A DNA stretch of 64,000 nt from Knoxdaviesia capensis. Taxonomy: Eukaryota > Ascomycota > Sordariomycetes > Microascales > Gondwanamycetaceae. The first letter of the stretch is position 1, and each line of letters begins with the position of its first letter. Made by a program: the position numbers and the translations under genes. Under the pieces are notes generated by a model. That model did not search any database. It saw only the letters and a program-made list of their open reading frames with translations, and was not told where the DNA came from. The stretch lies in contig LNGK01000004.1 of the NCBI GenBank assembly GCA_001510575.1, positions 1,910,677 to 1,974,676 of the forward strand, written 5' to 3'. This document shows positions 23,502 through 35,836 of the stretch, one piece after another.

Positions 23502-24080
23502 TAGAGTCTTCTTTTTTCGTTTATCTCCCTTCGTTTCCGGTTTCCTTTGTTGTTTTTAACGGTTGAGCAGGTGGTGTATCCTTTTGTATTCTCAGCGCGG
23601 CTTATCCCATACATAGACTTTTGTTTTTCTTTCTCCGTTTAGATTTGGCCTGATGCTCGGCGCTTAATACAACACTGCTCCTTAGACATATTGACATCAC
23701 AAGGCTTTGCATCATGCACCATCAGCCACGTACATCGTAGTTCCCTAACGGAACCTATTTACATTATGTGCTACCGAGAGGCAGAAGCATTACATGATAC
23801 ACCAGATGGAGTTGTATTGTTCATTGAGCAGCTAGGTTGATTCTTTTTTCCGCCGAATGATACACGAGCAAGCATCTAGAAGGGACGTCAAACGACACGT
23901 AAAGAATACATATAACGAGTAAGCAACTGCCGTCCGCATGATCCATGAAGAAGCAAAAACAAAAGCAGTGCAAGTTATGCATGTCCCCACCAGGGAAAGT
24001 CTGAACGGAAGAAGGATGAAGAAAGATGAAGAAATACAGCCAAGTTTCTAATTCTCGTCACACACCACACGTCCCTCTGC
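23502..24080. terminator. Convergent 3' flanks of sulfite oxidase and RPN2
   Basis: 579 bases between two gene ends facing each other. It must contain both poly(A) regions. AATAAA-like signals are weak; no other feature is seen. Confidence 0.4.
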
Positions 24081-27000
24081 TTACTCCTCCTCCTCCTCTT
24101 CGTCCTCGGTCATGTACTCAAACTCCCGCGGCACGGGAGCCTCCTCGGCACCCTCGCCATCGTCGTCAACCGCGTTCACACTAGCAGCCGCCGCCGGCGC
24201 AGCAGCCCGGCCCTGTCCGGCCTGCATAGCCGCAACCCGCGCCGCCAGGTCCTCCGACTGGCCCTGCTGGCGTGCTTGGCGGGCATGGTCCAGCGTAGTA
24301 CGCGCACGGCCAAACAGTTCCTGAAGTTCGTCCAGCGTCGGTATCGCATCGTCGTCACTCGGGGCAGGGACCGCGCCGGCGTGGCCACGGGTCCGGCCTG
24401 ACCGGCGGGTGCCCAGCGGAATCTCGCCAGTGCTGCGCGACGAGGTGCCGGCCACCGGGGCCTTCTCGGTCATGACCTTCTTGAGCATCTCCTCAAGAAG
24501 AACCTTGGGCTCCTCGGGCTGCGTGTCGATAAGCAGGAGGGGACCTCCAGTAGGCTGTATGAAGTGAAAGCACATGTTAGTAAATCGATAAAACCTCACG
24601 CGGGGATGATGATGTGCTGAACGGAAAGTGAACGAATTAACAGCGTACCTTCTTCACCGGTTTGTAGCGACCGGCAGGGAAGCTAATGTACTTGAGCTGA
24701 CCCGGGAGCACACGGGTCATGTTCTCAAGCTCAAAGCCCACCTTCTCCTTCTCAGCCTTCTTCTTAGTCTCGGGCGCCGGCGTAGCAGTCTCGCCATCCT
24801 TCTTGTCTTTAGCGGCATCCTCTGGCTTCTTCTCGTCGTCGACATCCATCTTGCTCGACGTAGCTGCGGTCGTAGGGGCAGCAGTGCCGGCGCTGGTAGG
24901 GGCAGGAGGGGGCACGTCGAGGTCCATCGATTCACGGCGTTGGGCACGCTCCTTCTTCTGCGCACGGCGCTTAGCAAGAGCCGTGGTTGAGAGAATGGCG
25001 GTGGCAATCAGCGCGGGGCCCTCTTCCGTCTTAACCTCTTGCTCGGGCGGGTAGTCGAACAGGCTAGGGCGAGCGGCGCAGTAGAACTTGAAGTTGGGCA
25101 TCTCCAGGTCATGGTCAAGTCCGATGATTGCTGTGGGGGTGAAGCTTAGCGACAAGAAGTGCGTCAGCGGGAACCAGTACCAGTACTGGGTGAACACGGC
25201 CATGCCGACAATTCCGGCCATGTTGAGGTTACCGGTCTGCGTCTGGAGGCCAATGGTGCAGTTGCGGCCGCCAGCGTCCAGCACACCGAGCGCCAGGGCG
25301 GCACCAAACTTGGTCATCGCATCCTCATGACGATCACTGACCACCTTGCGGAGCGTCTTGCGGATGGTGGCAACCTTGGGGTTCATCACCTCGTTTTGCT
25401 GGATCATAATCATGGCAAGCGAGATAAGGGCTCCCTGGCGCACAAAGTCGGTAGGATCCTTGATCATCGGCTCAAGCAGATCAATAGCCTCGTCAAGCCC
25501 CGTACCAGCACAGCTGATACCGAGGGCCATGGCGGAACCGTACCGCACGTGGGGGTTGTACGACTCAGAGAGAAGCTCAACCATGCGCGGCACACTGCCG
25601 GGCTTGCGGAACAGAATGAAGCCCAAGCTCATCACAGCCACACGGCGGACATCATCATTGACATCGCTGACAGCAGTGTGCAACAACTTCCGCACGGCCT
25701 TGTTGCTACCGGTGCCACAGTACGCCATGGCAACGGTCATGATACCTCCGTATCGTAAGGTCGGGTCGGGATCCGATAGAAGACCGTCAATCATGGTATC
25801 CGCGGCTTCCTGACGGCCGTACATGATCAGAGCCATGCCCAGAGCCAGGCCACGAACAATCTTCTCGTGGGTGGTCTCGTGGGAGTAGGAAATCATGACG
25901 TCGAGGGCCTTGGCATTTCCAGTACCCAACATGATGAGGCCCATAGAGATGCCAACAGCTTCTCCGTTCAGAGCCGAGTCGGTGAAGAGAACGTTCTTGA
26001 GATTCTCAAAGATCTCCTCCGATCCAGTAGCCATACCGGCAATACCGAGACCAAGAGCACCACCGTGCTGGATGACCTCATCGTCGGCCGAGCCAAACTG
26101 GGTCTTCAGGTACTCCAGAGCGCCGGCGCCATGGTTGGCATAGATGAGGCCGTAGGCAAACAGAGCACCTCCTTGGCTGTAGGCCGATCCGGCAGTCGAT
26201 CCGTTGGGCTTGGGAAGATACGGCTCCAGGAGCTTGCGAGCCTGGGTCAAGTTACCCCGGTGGATAACACCGAGAGCGGCGGTAGCAGTGAACTTGGACC
26301 AGTTGACAGCCTTGGCAATCCACTCCAGGTTTTCGCGGAAGAAGCGGTCGTTAGTAGTACCGTGGTTCATAAAGGCGTTGCTGAAGGTGAGGGCGGTGTG
26401 GAAGATGGAGTTGCGGCCTTCAAGACTATCACGGATCTTGTTGAGGATGCTCAAATCGGTACGGTTGTTGCGGTACAAGAACTCCAAGTTCAGTTTGATG
26501 GTCTTGCTGCCATCGAGAATCGAGTGGATGTTCTTGTACGCCTTGAGCATCTCAGGAAGCATGTCCGAATCCTCGGAGTCGCTATCCTCCTCGGCGTCGG
26601 CTTCAGCCTCGTTGGACTTGTCCTGGTTCGCAATGAGAGACTGGGCCTCAGCAGGCTTGTCTTCAGCGTCCTCGTCGGTGACGGTGGCCGGCGCCGGCTT
26701 GGGGGGCTTCGGCTCTCCCGAAGGGAGGGCCTTCATGACCTTTCCAAGAAACTCCTGGGTACTGTTGTCGTACAGATCAAAAGCAATCTGGTAGGCAGTC
26801 GGAATCGAGGTGCGGGTGCCCTTAGACACCAGGTGGCGGAGCATGGCGGAGGCCTCCTCATCGGCATCGAGATATATCACACACTTTGCAATTGCAAAGT
26901 AGTCCGGGTTTGCAATGTCGTTGAGCAGGTCCAAGATCAGGCGCAGGATCTCGGTGCGCAGGCTGCGCTCTTGCACAAGATCGAGGCAGATGCCCAGAGC

Positions 27001-27962
27001 ATACTCCATTAGGTCCTCGGCGGCACGCGAGACGGCGGTCGGAGGTCCAGCAGCCTTGATACCCTTGGACTTGCGCTCGTCGTCGTTAGCGCGCACAATA
27101 ACCTTCCGTACGATATCCAGGCGCTTGGCCTCAATGGCAATGCCCAACACCTGGCGATACTTGCCCCGGGACAGGCAGTAGTCAAATATGCGCTCGATCA
27201 CGCGCTGGAGGAGGATCTTGGTGTTCGCATCGGGCATCATTAGCACAGAGCCGGTGCGCTGCAGCCTGCCGACAGGCTGGAAGGTCGGATCCAACATGGC
27301 ATTATCCTCGGAGACACGCGACAGTAGCGATTTAGAGGGGAGGGTCGAGTGCGAGAAGGGGGTTGTCGGGGAGATGAGAGAACCCTCGGTCAAGCCGGCG
27401 GTAAAACTGGTGGCCAGCGCCGGGATGGACGAGTCGGACTTGGAGGCGATCGACGGAACGTGTTCGGCAGCCGACACGGCGATGAAGTGGTCGATGCACT
27501 TGGATATGATGGTCTCCTCGAACTCTCCAGGGACGTCAAGCTTGAAGAGATTGCCAGCCGCAAGGGCAAACGTCATGCTCTGGTTATAGGCCTGGAGGTG
27601 ATAGTAGACTTTGGCGAGCACGAGTGCTGCGAGTTGGCGCTCGGGGAACGATTCGTCTTCGTACAGAGATTCACTACATGAGAAGGATAGGGAAAGAGAG
27701 GCCGGCGGTTAGTTACGGAGGGGTCCAGTCTAGGGTTACGTTGGCAAGTGAGGCCGGGTCTGAAGCTGAGGTAAAGCCAAGCTGAAGCCATCACAACTCC
27801 ACCCGAAAGGACACAAACTCACATATGGCTGACAGCACCTGCAACCTCGGTCCAAATGGTGTCGATGTCATCATTGAGGGTCTGCAGCGCAAACACCTTC
27901 AGGTCGTTTTCCTCATCGTGGAGGAAGGCCAAAATGCCCTTTGCCGAAGTGAGGCCAGGCAT
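24081..27962 (-). CDS. RPN2: 26S proteasome regulatory subunit Rpn2 (PSMD1)
   Basis: Three exons: 27823-27962, 24649-27673 and 24081-24554, with introns of 149 and 94 bases in matching phases. The product is 1212 residues. Rpn2 is the second largest base subunit of the 19S particle; its toroid of PC repeats is a scaffold for Rpn13 and other ubiquitin-handling subunits. The N-terminal helical part starts MPGLTSAKGILAFLHDEE. The PC repeats run from about 580 to 800 (for example GAALGLGIAGMATG, GGIMTVAMAYCGTG, GSAMALGISCAGTG). An acidic insertion lies near residue 405, and a long Lys/Glu/Ala-rich insertion at about 960-1020 precedes GFELENMTRVLPGQLKYI. The last residues, VPREFEYMTEDEEEEEE, match the Rpn13-binding tail (FEY) of animal Rpn2. 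It is longer than the yeast and human proteins (about 945-953) because of these insertions. It is divergent from the CET1-like gene. Confidence 0.95.
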
Positions 27963-30035
27963 GATGAATATGGAGAAGGAAGATGAGGGTGTAAACGCAG
28001 GAATAAGGAGAGAGAGTGACAGTTGGAGAAGAGAGCACCCAGGAAAAGAACAAGAGAGAGAGGGAGAAGAGATGTGGTCTGTTCTCTCTCTCAAGATCTG
28101 CAGGGCTTCACAATGACGGAACGATGCGGAAGAAAGACAAGACAAGATGGGATGGGATGAAGACACAAATCTTCGGGAGTCTAAACGAAGACAGAAAAGT
28201 AACAGGAAGAATATAAAGGGAAATAGACAGGAGAAAACAGGAATTGGTTGTTGATGATAGAGTAAACACAAACTAGAGGCTGAAGAGAAGAAGAGAAGAA
28301 AACACAAAACAGCATTGGTGATGCACGAAATTGCGGCTGCAGGTACCGCGACCGGCAAAAATACCACCAAGGGTACAAACTGCAGGTGTACACGTCGGCA
28401 AAGCTCTGCCTACAGCCTGGCACAGCTGACGTAAGGTGGGGTGGGCTGCAGGTGGAGCACGTGCAGCATCACGTGGTCTAGTTCTTGTGTGCCGTGTCTG
28501 GGTTTTTTTTCCTTTTTTACCAGCGTTACATTGTCACGGATGTATGTTTGCCTCTGCCCCCCTGGTGACCTGTCAACATATGCGAGCATCCACTGCGTGT
28601 TGACTCCAAAGGCGAACCAATTTCGTACGTATATGCGAGTATGCGTTGATTGCGCACTTCTGGCGTTTGCCTGGAGAATTGCTTCACACGGCCTCTGTGC
28701 TGACTTAGCCGGTTTGCCACAGCGCCCTATTAGCCGCTCCCGCGTGTACTGTAGGTACGTCCAAACGCAACAAGACAGGCACCAAGATCGGGCGACGTGT
28801 CGCTGACTAAGATATTCTCCGATGCCTCTTTTTCTTCGCCTGTTGAAAGCTTCGGTGGAGTTGGGCAAATAAACACGCGTGGAAAAAGGGAATGAATTCG
28901 TTAAGAGAACAATTCAGGCTCTTCATAGGTGTCATTTTGAATGTCTCGTCTAACCTCCTGAATTTTGGTGTCTCACTATCAATTGCTTTTTTCTTTTTAT
29001 TCCTTTTGCGCTGCTCATTCCATATAGTTGCGGCCGGAAGCAATTTCGCTGGTGTTAGTGACCTACGCGTACCTCTTGTCACCTTTCTGTCAGCCTCGTC
29101 GCATATGTACTAAAGTACCAGACAGTATCAGGATTAGCTGCGAGATACTTGTGTCTACCCATGATTCACAAGGCTGACGGCAGATATGGGCATGGTACTT
29201 CCAGCTCTAACAGCCCTCCTTCATTTCCCATCCCTGAGACGAAAAGTGTGTTCTCCCACTAACAATTTAATTTTTTTTTATTTCATCTTCCCTTTTTTTT
29301 CCTCTTTTTTTCCTCTTCTCCTTCATCCATCAAAACTCACGCTCCGCGTTTGTTTTCCTATCATTTGCCCTGTTAAGCCCTTTTCGCATAATTGGCTGCA
29401 TATCGGCGTTCCTATCAATTACTCAATCACTTGTCTTTTTATTCTTCTACCCCCTTCCCTCTCCACCTTCCTGTGTTGTCTTAAGTCTATTAATAGTCCT
29501 ACGCCGCTTTCTCTGAATAGCTTCATTTCTTTTCACTGGACTAGTCCTGGCCTCTTGGTCCCTTCTTCATCCTCATCGACATATCTCTGCGTGTCGCCGA
29601 TTACGTTATCATCGCCTTCTTCTGTCATCATCAATTCGTTCTTTTTTATCGACCCCCCTCCGTAACTTCCGTTCCGTTCCTTCCCAGTCGCGTCATGCCC
29701 GACCCTTCTTTGCGCCCAGCTTCTCCTTGCCTCGTCGTGATCCGCGCCGGCGCCGGCCCCGCAGCCTCATCTCCGTCGCGATATTAGTCATCGTCCATCT
29801 CCAGCATCCAGTGTCGCTCGTCTCATATCGCTTCGCGTCATAGCTGTGGCTCGCGATTTATTGGCCGTCGCGCCTGTTTGCGTCTTGTTGTAGCATTTGC
29901 GCGACCATATCTTCGCTCTTTCAAACCCGGGCCTTCCATTCTTCAACTGACTCTCATCGTCCTCTATCCTTCTCGATCACATCTTCCTTCGTCTTCTCTT
30001 ATCTCGACTATGCCTGATTCGGCCCAACCGTCACC
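27963..30035. promoter_or_regulatory. Divergent promoter region of RPN2 and CET1-like genes
   Basis: 2.1 kb, no gene recognised. Pyrimidine-rich tracts on the plus strand (about 29270-29330, 29440-29480 and 29930-30000) precede the CET1-like ATG; a purine-rich stretch near 27980-28080 is the mirror image for RPN2 on the minus strand. A CCAAT pentamer is near 28616. I do not find a clear yeast-type Rpn4 site. Confidence 0.4.
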
Positions 30036-33000
30036 ATGGATCTAAAAGGAATGCTCAACGATAACGGCGACCGTCCCCGGCCTGGGGCTGGTCCTGGCGC
30101 CGGCCGTCATGCGCCGCCGCCTCAACAACAGCTGCAAATGCAACAACATCCTCATCCTCATCCTCACCCTCCTCCTCCTGAGCGTTCAGGCTCGTACATC
30201 CAGCCAGCCGCTCCTTCGACTCCTTCTCAACAAAAGCACGGCTACCCGTACGGAGAATACGGGCCTCCGTCTCAGGGCTCTCCGCAAGACTACCACCGGC
30301 CACCTCCCTCCGCCTACCCCCCTCACCAACAGTATCCCGGGTCGTATCCGCCGCGTCCAATGCTCCAGACCCCCGGAAGCTTCGACGCCCGCTCTCCCGG
30401 TGGCTCAGCCCCTATCCCTCAGAGCCCCGGCTACCGCTCTGCACCGTCGGCCTCGATATCCACTGCTTCGGGCGGGTACTTCCCGGATGTCACTAGCCCT
30501 GTTCCAACTCACCAGTACCCTCCACAGTTCTCTCGACACGACAGTTATCCTCAGCAAAGGCCGCCTCCACATCCGCAGTCAGCCCAACACCAACAGCCAC
30601 CGCAACAACCACACCCTCAGCACCCACAACAGCCGCCACCCGGCTACCCAGTGGCCGGCGCGTATGGCCAACAGCCACCGGTTCCACACACTCCGCCCAT
30701 CGGCGGCCCCGGGGCAAACCCTCAGTTTCTCCATCATCGATCGCAGTCTGTACACTCGGCCCATTCGTCCACCCCGACGTCGGCGCATAGCCAGCATCAT
30801 CCATCTTATCCCGGTCCTGGATCGGGTCCCAGTCCTATGTCCGGTCCGGGGCAGCAGCCACAACAACCCTACCCCCAAGACAGTCCTGTGGCGTCCGCAC
30901 GTCCTCATCCCTTTCCGCGCCAACCCTCGCAACCCCCCGGTCCACCTGGCGGTCCTGATCCTCGGCAGCAAAGTTTTGGCCATCCTCCAAGTCCGTATGG
31001 CTCTCGTCTGGTATCGATTCCTGCCCAATCACCTCACCAGCAATCACAACATCAACAGCCGCCTCCTCCTCCGCCACACCAGCAGCACCAACAGCCACAG
31101 CAGCAACCTCCTCCCCAGCACCAACACCATGCCCATCTTCCACCTCATCCACAACAACAACAGCACTCCCAGTCTCCTGTCGCAAACGTGAAATCTCTGT
31201 CACAAATGCCCCCGTCACAAAAACAAACTTTGGCACATCACCCACAACAAACCCAAAGACTCTCTTACCCTCCCCCAGGTGCTCTACACATTGACACTCG
31301 TCAACAACAACAACAGCACCAACAGCAACAGCAACAGCAAGAGCATTTACTTCACCGTCCTTCTCAACAACCCCCACAACATCACGCAATCCAACTCCCA
31401 AGTCAACAAACATCTCCGTCTCAACCCCGACACATCTCTCCCCCTGCCCGAACGTCATCCTACGTTTCAACAATATCAGCCCCTGACACCGCCGATCCCG
31501 ATCAGACCCGTCGTCGAGATCCTCGCGATCCTCGCCCTCTCAGCGAACGTGCCCCCGATCGGGAACAAAGCTCCAGTATTAGTCCTAAAACGAAGCCTAA
31601 GCCCGATCCCACTACTGTCGCCCCTGGCCCGTCACCAGTCACCACTGGTGCCCCGTCCGCCATGCCTCCGGCCTCTGTCGGTCAGTCTACGGTGTCTATT
31701 TCCCGTGAAGAGCCTCCCCGACAACGTTCTGGTCAACCGACCCCTAAGATGGCTGCTGCTGCCGCCCCCATCCCTCTCCCTGCTAAACGTCGGCTTGACG
31801 AAGTTGATTCTGACAAGGACGCTAAAGCGATTCTTGACAATGGTAACGGCACAACTCCCTCTATCGCCCGAGCTACAAATGGCTCGCAGGCTCCCGAATC
31901 ATCCGACTCTACAGCATCCCCCCCTTCAAACAAGCGCCGCAAGACCGAGCTCATCACCGAGCCGCCTGTCTGGGCCAAAACTGCAGACGCGTCGGTTCGT
32001 CTCAAGCACGCCAATTTTGCGCTTCCTAAGAAACGTCATGGCAATCCCCGGCGGCCTGGCTCTGGGCCAACGCCGGCCCCGGCTAATGGACGCCCAGATA
32101 AGCGTGCAAGCCAGCATGAAAGTGACCGCCCGGGTCGTCATGAGTCGCCCGAAACTTCTCGGATGTCGACTTCCGGCTCAATGAGTGCAGTTGCTCCTAC
32201 TAGCGACAATGTTGGAAACGGCGGCCCTGCTACCACTGGGCCCGATGTCCCACAGCCTCCAGTCGAGCAGGACCCATTGAAGGGACAATGGGAGGCCTGT
32301 ATCGTCGGCATGGAGCCGCTCGAGGAAATCTCCAAGACTGTAGCTGACTGGCTGTTCTTAAATGTCCTGAGCAACCCGGATGCTGCGGAGATCTCAGGTC
32401 GCGGTATCCAGTTTGAGATTGAGGCGAAACTGGGAACTCTCATTGACACCGAAACAAATGACCGCATCGATCGTCAAATCCGCACCGAGTGTGTGATTCA
32501 GGAGTCCAATCGTGTTGCTTTCCGCAGTGCCATGACCGAGGTTAGTCTGCATCCTACGCCCTTCGTGTCCCCTCCCCCCGGGCCCCAGTTGTGCGATCGT
32601 GATACCTTCTTCTACCCTTCATTGATACTAACCGTTTTTTTTTTCACTCTCTCCCCCAACAGCACCAGCACGAAGCCTTCAACAAGTTCCTGAACGACGT
32701 GGTCGTGCAGTCCGACCCGCGCGCAAACGCCAATAGTGGTCGCACCCGCCTTCCCGTGCAGTATAAGCACCGGCGTGAGCTGGACCGATTTTTTGAGCTG
32801 CCGCCGGCGCTCGCCAACCACATCCCGGTGTGTGTGCGGTCACTGATCCCGGCGAAACGGCCCGTCCGGGCGCGGGTGACCTACGACCAGAAAACCGGCG
32901 AGGTGCTTGCGAAGATTGTCAAGGCGCGTGTTGCCGATCTGTCGCTGCATCTCCCGACGTGCCCTCTGGACTGTCGCATTTCCGTCAATCTGGAAATGAA

Positions 33001-33411
33001 CTGGGAGGGACCCGTTGAGGAGCTTGAAGATCTCGGCGGCGTGAATAATGAGCGTGTGGTCGATCGCAATAAGGATCGCCTGAGCTATGTTCATGGGTTC
33101 TATCAGGTTGATTTGACACAGGTTACCATGAAGCAGACCCGGCATGGGGTAAGTTCTTCTGTCTCCCCCTCTCTCCCTCTCTTCCCGTCAGACGCAACTA
33201 CTAACTTGTGCTCATTCTTTCTCTCTCACAGCAAGCCGCCCCGCGCATCGATAAAGAACACGAATTGGAACTCGAGCTCGACGCGAACATGTTGATCGAG
33301 CAGGGTCGCCGTGCTTTGAGTGGTGCGCCGCACCGATACCCCGATCTAGTGAAGGGACTAGTCGACAACGTGCGTGTGCTGGCTCGCAAAGCCGGTGAAT
33401 TCACGGGATGA
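30036..33411 (+). CDS. CET1: mRNA 5'-triphosphatase, capping enzyme beta subunit (Cet1 family)
   Basis: Three exons: 30036-32540, 32663-33148 and 33232-33411, phase 0, giving 1056 residues. It removes the gamma phosphate from nascent pre-mRNA before capping and belongs to the metal-dependent tunnel triphosphatases (TTM superfamily) found in fungi but not animals. The catalytic domain spans about 748-1056. The first strand has the E-x-E pair E794/E796 in IQFEIEAKLG; the last strand has E-x-E-x-E (E1008, E1010, E1012) in KEHELELELD. These acids bind the metal in yeast Cet1. Basic strand segments (HRRELDR, RARVTYDQ, DCRISVNLEMNW) lie between. The first roughly 745 residues are disordered, with Pro/Gln/His/Ser repeats and poly-Q stretches near 31140-31340; yeast Cet1 is only about 549 residues. 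The context CACCATGG supports this start. Nuclear action is expected. Confidence 0.93.
31287..31340. repeat. CAA/CAG-rich poly-Q coding repeat
   Basis: Mixed CAA and CAG codons give a poly-glutamine tract in the disordered N-terminus of the capping triphosphatase; length variation between strains is likely. Confidence 0.7.
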
Positions 33412-34042
33412 TCCGGTCTTTGATCTCGGGACACGGATTCGGAGCCAAGTTCCGGGAGATACACGTAACTCCCTTCTACGCCGTTATCCATTTCCCCAAT
33501 AATACTTTGCTGTGTTTTACCGTCTCTTGTCTTTCTGTTCTCTTCTTGTAATCTCAGCCTGAAGTATCTACTAGAGGCAGATGACTACCCTATTACTTCT
33601 TACGTTTTGTTTCCTTTTGGCCGTTCATGGACTTGGAGTTTCAAATCGGGATGGGGAGAACTCTTTTTTTTTGTCTCTTCTTATTTCGCTAAAGGAGTCA
33701 ACCGGATACAAGCTAAGCTGGAGTTGAAGTTTTAGTTACAGGTTTGATTGGTGAATTTTCAAGAAGCTGGAGAGGAAGATGTCTTTTTTTTTTTCATCTG
33801 GGATGGTTCCTCAATTCTGAGAATCTATCACTGTGCGCCTTTTTCTTTTCGGATTTGCCTATCATTTCTTTTGTTCTACCATGAAACTGGCTTTAATGTA
33901 CATGGAAACAGCAAGGCCGGCTGTTGCTTTTTTCTTTCGTTCCAACATAATTCGTGTAATCTTTCTTTGCATTGACTGTATCTCATCAACTATTGTCCAG
34001 CATTATGCCCGACACTGTGGGGGATATATCTTCTGCTATCCC
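33412..34042. terminator. Convergent 3' flanks of CET1-like and JIP5
   Basis: 631 bases with several T runs (for example near 33665-33672 and 33784-33795). No coding or RNA gene is seen. Confidence 0.4.
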
Positions 34043-35497
34043 TTACTCCAGACCGTCAAACTTGAGTATTCCGTGGGCGCCCATGGGGCCGAGCTTCCGG
34101 CGCTTAGCCGCCTCGGCCTGTTCGCGGGCGGCTTTGGCGCGCTGGACCACGGAGTCCGAGGATGAGTCGCTACCCGAATCGCCCGAATCGTCCGAATCGT
34201 CGTCGCTGTTTTCGCTATTGTCGTCGTTCGAGGAGTCGGCCGAGTCGGAGGTGTTGCGGGCGCGCTTGCCGTTCGGCTTCTCGGTCGGCTTCTTCACCGC
34301 ATTCGCGTCGTCGTTGGTGGTCTCGTTGGCGTTCTTGCTGACGTTCTTGCTGGTGGCCTTGCTGGTGGCCTTGCTGGCGGTCTCGCCCGCGCCTTTGTCG
34401 TCGTCGCTATCCGATTCGTCGTTGCCCTCGTCCTCGGTGTGACCCTGCAGCATGCTCAGCTCCTCCCACACCTTCACGGTGCCGCCGCCGGCCGAAATCA
34501 GGCGGTTCTGGCAGTCGAACGCCAGAGACGTGACCTCGTCAATCACGTGGTGCTGAAGCTTGGCAATCACCTTGTCCTTGCCACTGCGCTGCAGATCGAC
34601 AATGACGATGTGGCCATCGCTGAGACCAGCAGCCACCACGCATTCACCCAGGCCCAGCTCGGGGGGAACAGTGGCCAGCACGTCGACAGTGTGGTCCTTG
34701 ATGCCAAGGTTAACCTTGCGCACGGGCGCGGCCCACTCGCCAAGCTGCCACACACGCAGCGTGCTCTGGTCGGAACCAGTAACAACGATGCCGACCTCAG
34801 GAGCCTTGCGGCTGGCGCGCACGCCCGGGATGAAGCACGCGCTGAGCGGCTCGTCGTCGAGCTCGTCCGACCAACCCAGCACGCCGCGCATAGCGTCGCT
34901 CACAGCCAGGGAATCGCCGCCCAGCGACACCCACTGGCGCGACACACCAGACGAGCTGGTCTCCGAGGGGGGGAGGACGACCCAAGAGGTCACGTAGTCA
35001 TTATGGGGTCGATCGATGCGGCGGTGGGCCACGGGGGCATCGGAGCCGGGGCGCACGTCGAACACGTGCACAGCGCCGGAGTCGCAGGCAACGAGGAGAG
35101 TCTGCGGGTTGACGGAGAGAACAAGCGCGGGGCAGTCGAGCGGCGTGTCCAACTGGTTGGCGCGGAGCCGTTTCCGGGGCACCGCCAGCTTAAACGATAC
35201 ACGACCGGTGAACGGGTCGAAGCCCTTCACGAGGCCGTCGGCACCGGCCGAGAACAGAAGCGCTCCGTCGGACGCATAGGCCAACGACCGGCAGCTACCC
35301 TTGTGCCGGCGAGTGCGCCACAGCAGCTTGATCTCCTTGCGCGCGTGGTCGGCGCTGTTGGAGGACGAAGTGTCGGGAATGCGGTAGGTCTCGATAACTC
35401 CAGTGGCCAGGCCGACAGTAACGACCAGTTCAGAAGAATGCACCGCCAAGCAGAACACTTCCCGCGTTATGGGAAGCTGGCAAGTGCTTTCGAACAT
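34043..35497 (-). CDS. JIP5: WD40 repeat protein Jip5 (ribosome biogenesis)
   Basis: A single exon of 484 residues. Jip5 (WDR55 group) is a nucleolar WD40 protein needed for large-subunit rRNA processing. The N-terminus MFESTCQLPITREVFCLAVH and the blades ATGVIETYRIP, RSLAYASDGALLFSAGADG, GSDQSTLRVWQLGEW and ISAGGGTVKVWEEL follow the family layout and form a seven-bladed propeller over about residues 1-350. The C-terminal 130 residues are low complexity: Lys/Ala/Thr/Ser repeats (KATSKATSKN), then a long Ser/Asp run, and a conserved basic end with AAKRRKLGPMGAHGILKFD. Such acidic and basic tails are usual for nucleolar proteins. It is divergent from the maleylacetate reductase gene and convergent with the CET1-like gene. 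A TTAGGG repeat lies 340 bases upstream. The long opposite-strand frame at 34439-35623 is a codon shadow. Confidence 0.92.
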   Translation of the reverse strand: MFESTCQLPITREVFCLAVHSSELVVTVGLATGVIETYRIPDTSSSNSADHARKEIKLLWRTRRHKGSCRSLAYASDGALLFSAGADGLVKGFDPFTGRVSFKLAVPRKRLRANQLDTPLDCPALVLSVNPQTLLVACDSGAVHVFDVRPGSDAPVAHRRIDRPHNDYVTSWVVLPPSETSSSGVSRQWVSLGGDSLAVSDAMRGVLGWSDELDDEPLSACFIPGVRASRKAPEVGIVVTGSDQSTLRVWQLGEWAAPVRKVNLGIKDHTVDVLATVPPELGLGECVVAAGLSDGHIVIVDLQRSGKDKVIAKLQHHVIDEVTSLAFDCQNRLISAGGGTVKVWEELSMLQGHTEDEGNDESDSDDDKGAGETASKATSKATSKNVSKNANETTNDDANAVKKPTEKPNGKRARNTSDSADSSNDDNSENSDDDSDDSGDSGSDSSSDSVVQRAKAAREQAEAAKRRKLGPMGAHGILKFDGLE

Positions 35498-35731
35498 CTT
35501 GACGAACGATGGACGCGGATGGTGTCGAGATGGAGAGTGGTGGGGAGACTCAGAAGATTAATGAAGGCCAAGCCCAGAAGGCGTTGGAAGAAAGGAAGCT
35601 TAGGAAAATCCAATACGGATTGAGAGTTCAAGGAAGAAGAAATCAAGGGAAATTAAAAACAAAGCAAAGCATATAGCGAAGAACTCGTGTGTGATTGCAA
35701 ATAAACAAATATTGGGACAAACTGAATCAGG

Positions 35732-35750
35732 AAAAAAAAAAAAAAAAAAA
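35732..35750. repeat. 19-base poly(A) run
   Basis: A homopolymer 235 bases upstream of the JIP5 start. On the JIP5 strand it is a poly(dT) tract, which commonly keeps promoters nucleosome-free. Confidence 0.8.
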
Positions 35751-35836
35751 GGCTGATAACGGAAAATAAAGTTCTTTATCTTGCCAGCTGTAAGAGCAGC
35801 TTCCTGTCAGCTGGAATTAAGTGGAGACTCTCTTTG

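Noticed and set aside
25867..27012. 381-codon plus-strand open frame
   Set aside because: Antisense to the central exon of RPN2; composition follows the codon bias of RPN2.
30109..32184. Two long frames (360 and 301 codons) overlapping the CET1-like gene
   Set aside because: Alternative frames through Pro/Gln-rich repeats, which naturally lack stops.
34439..35623. 394-codon plus-strand open frame
   Set aside because: It is the antisense shadow of JIP5; no motif, and JIP5 on the other strand is clearly conserved.
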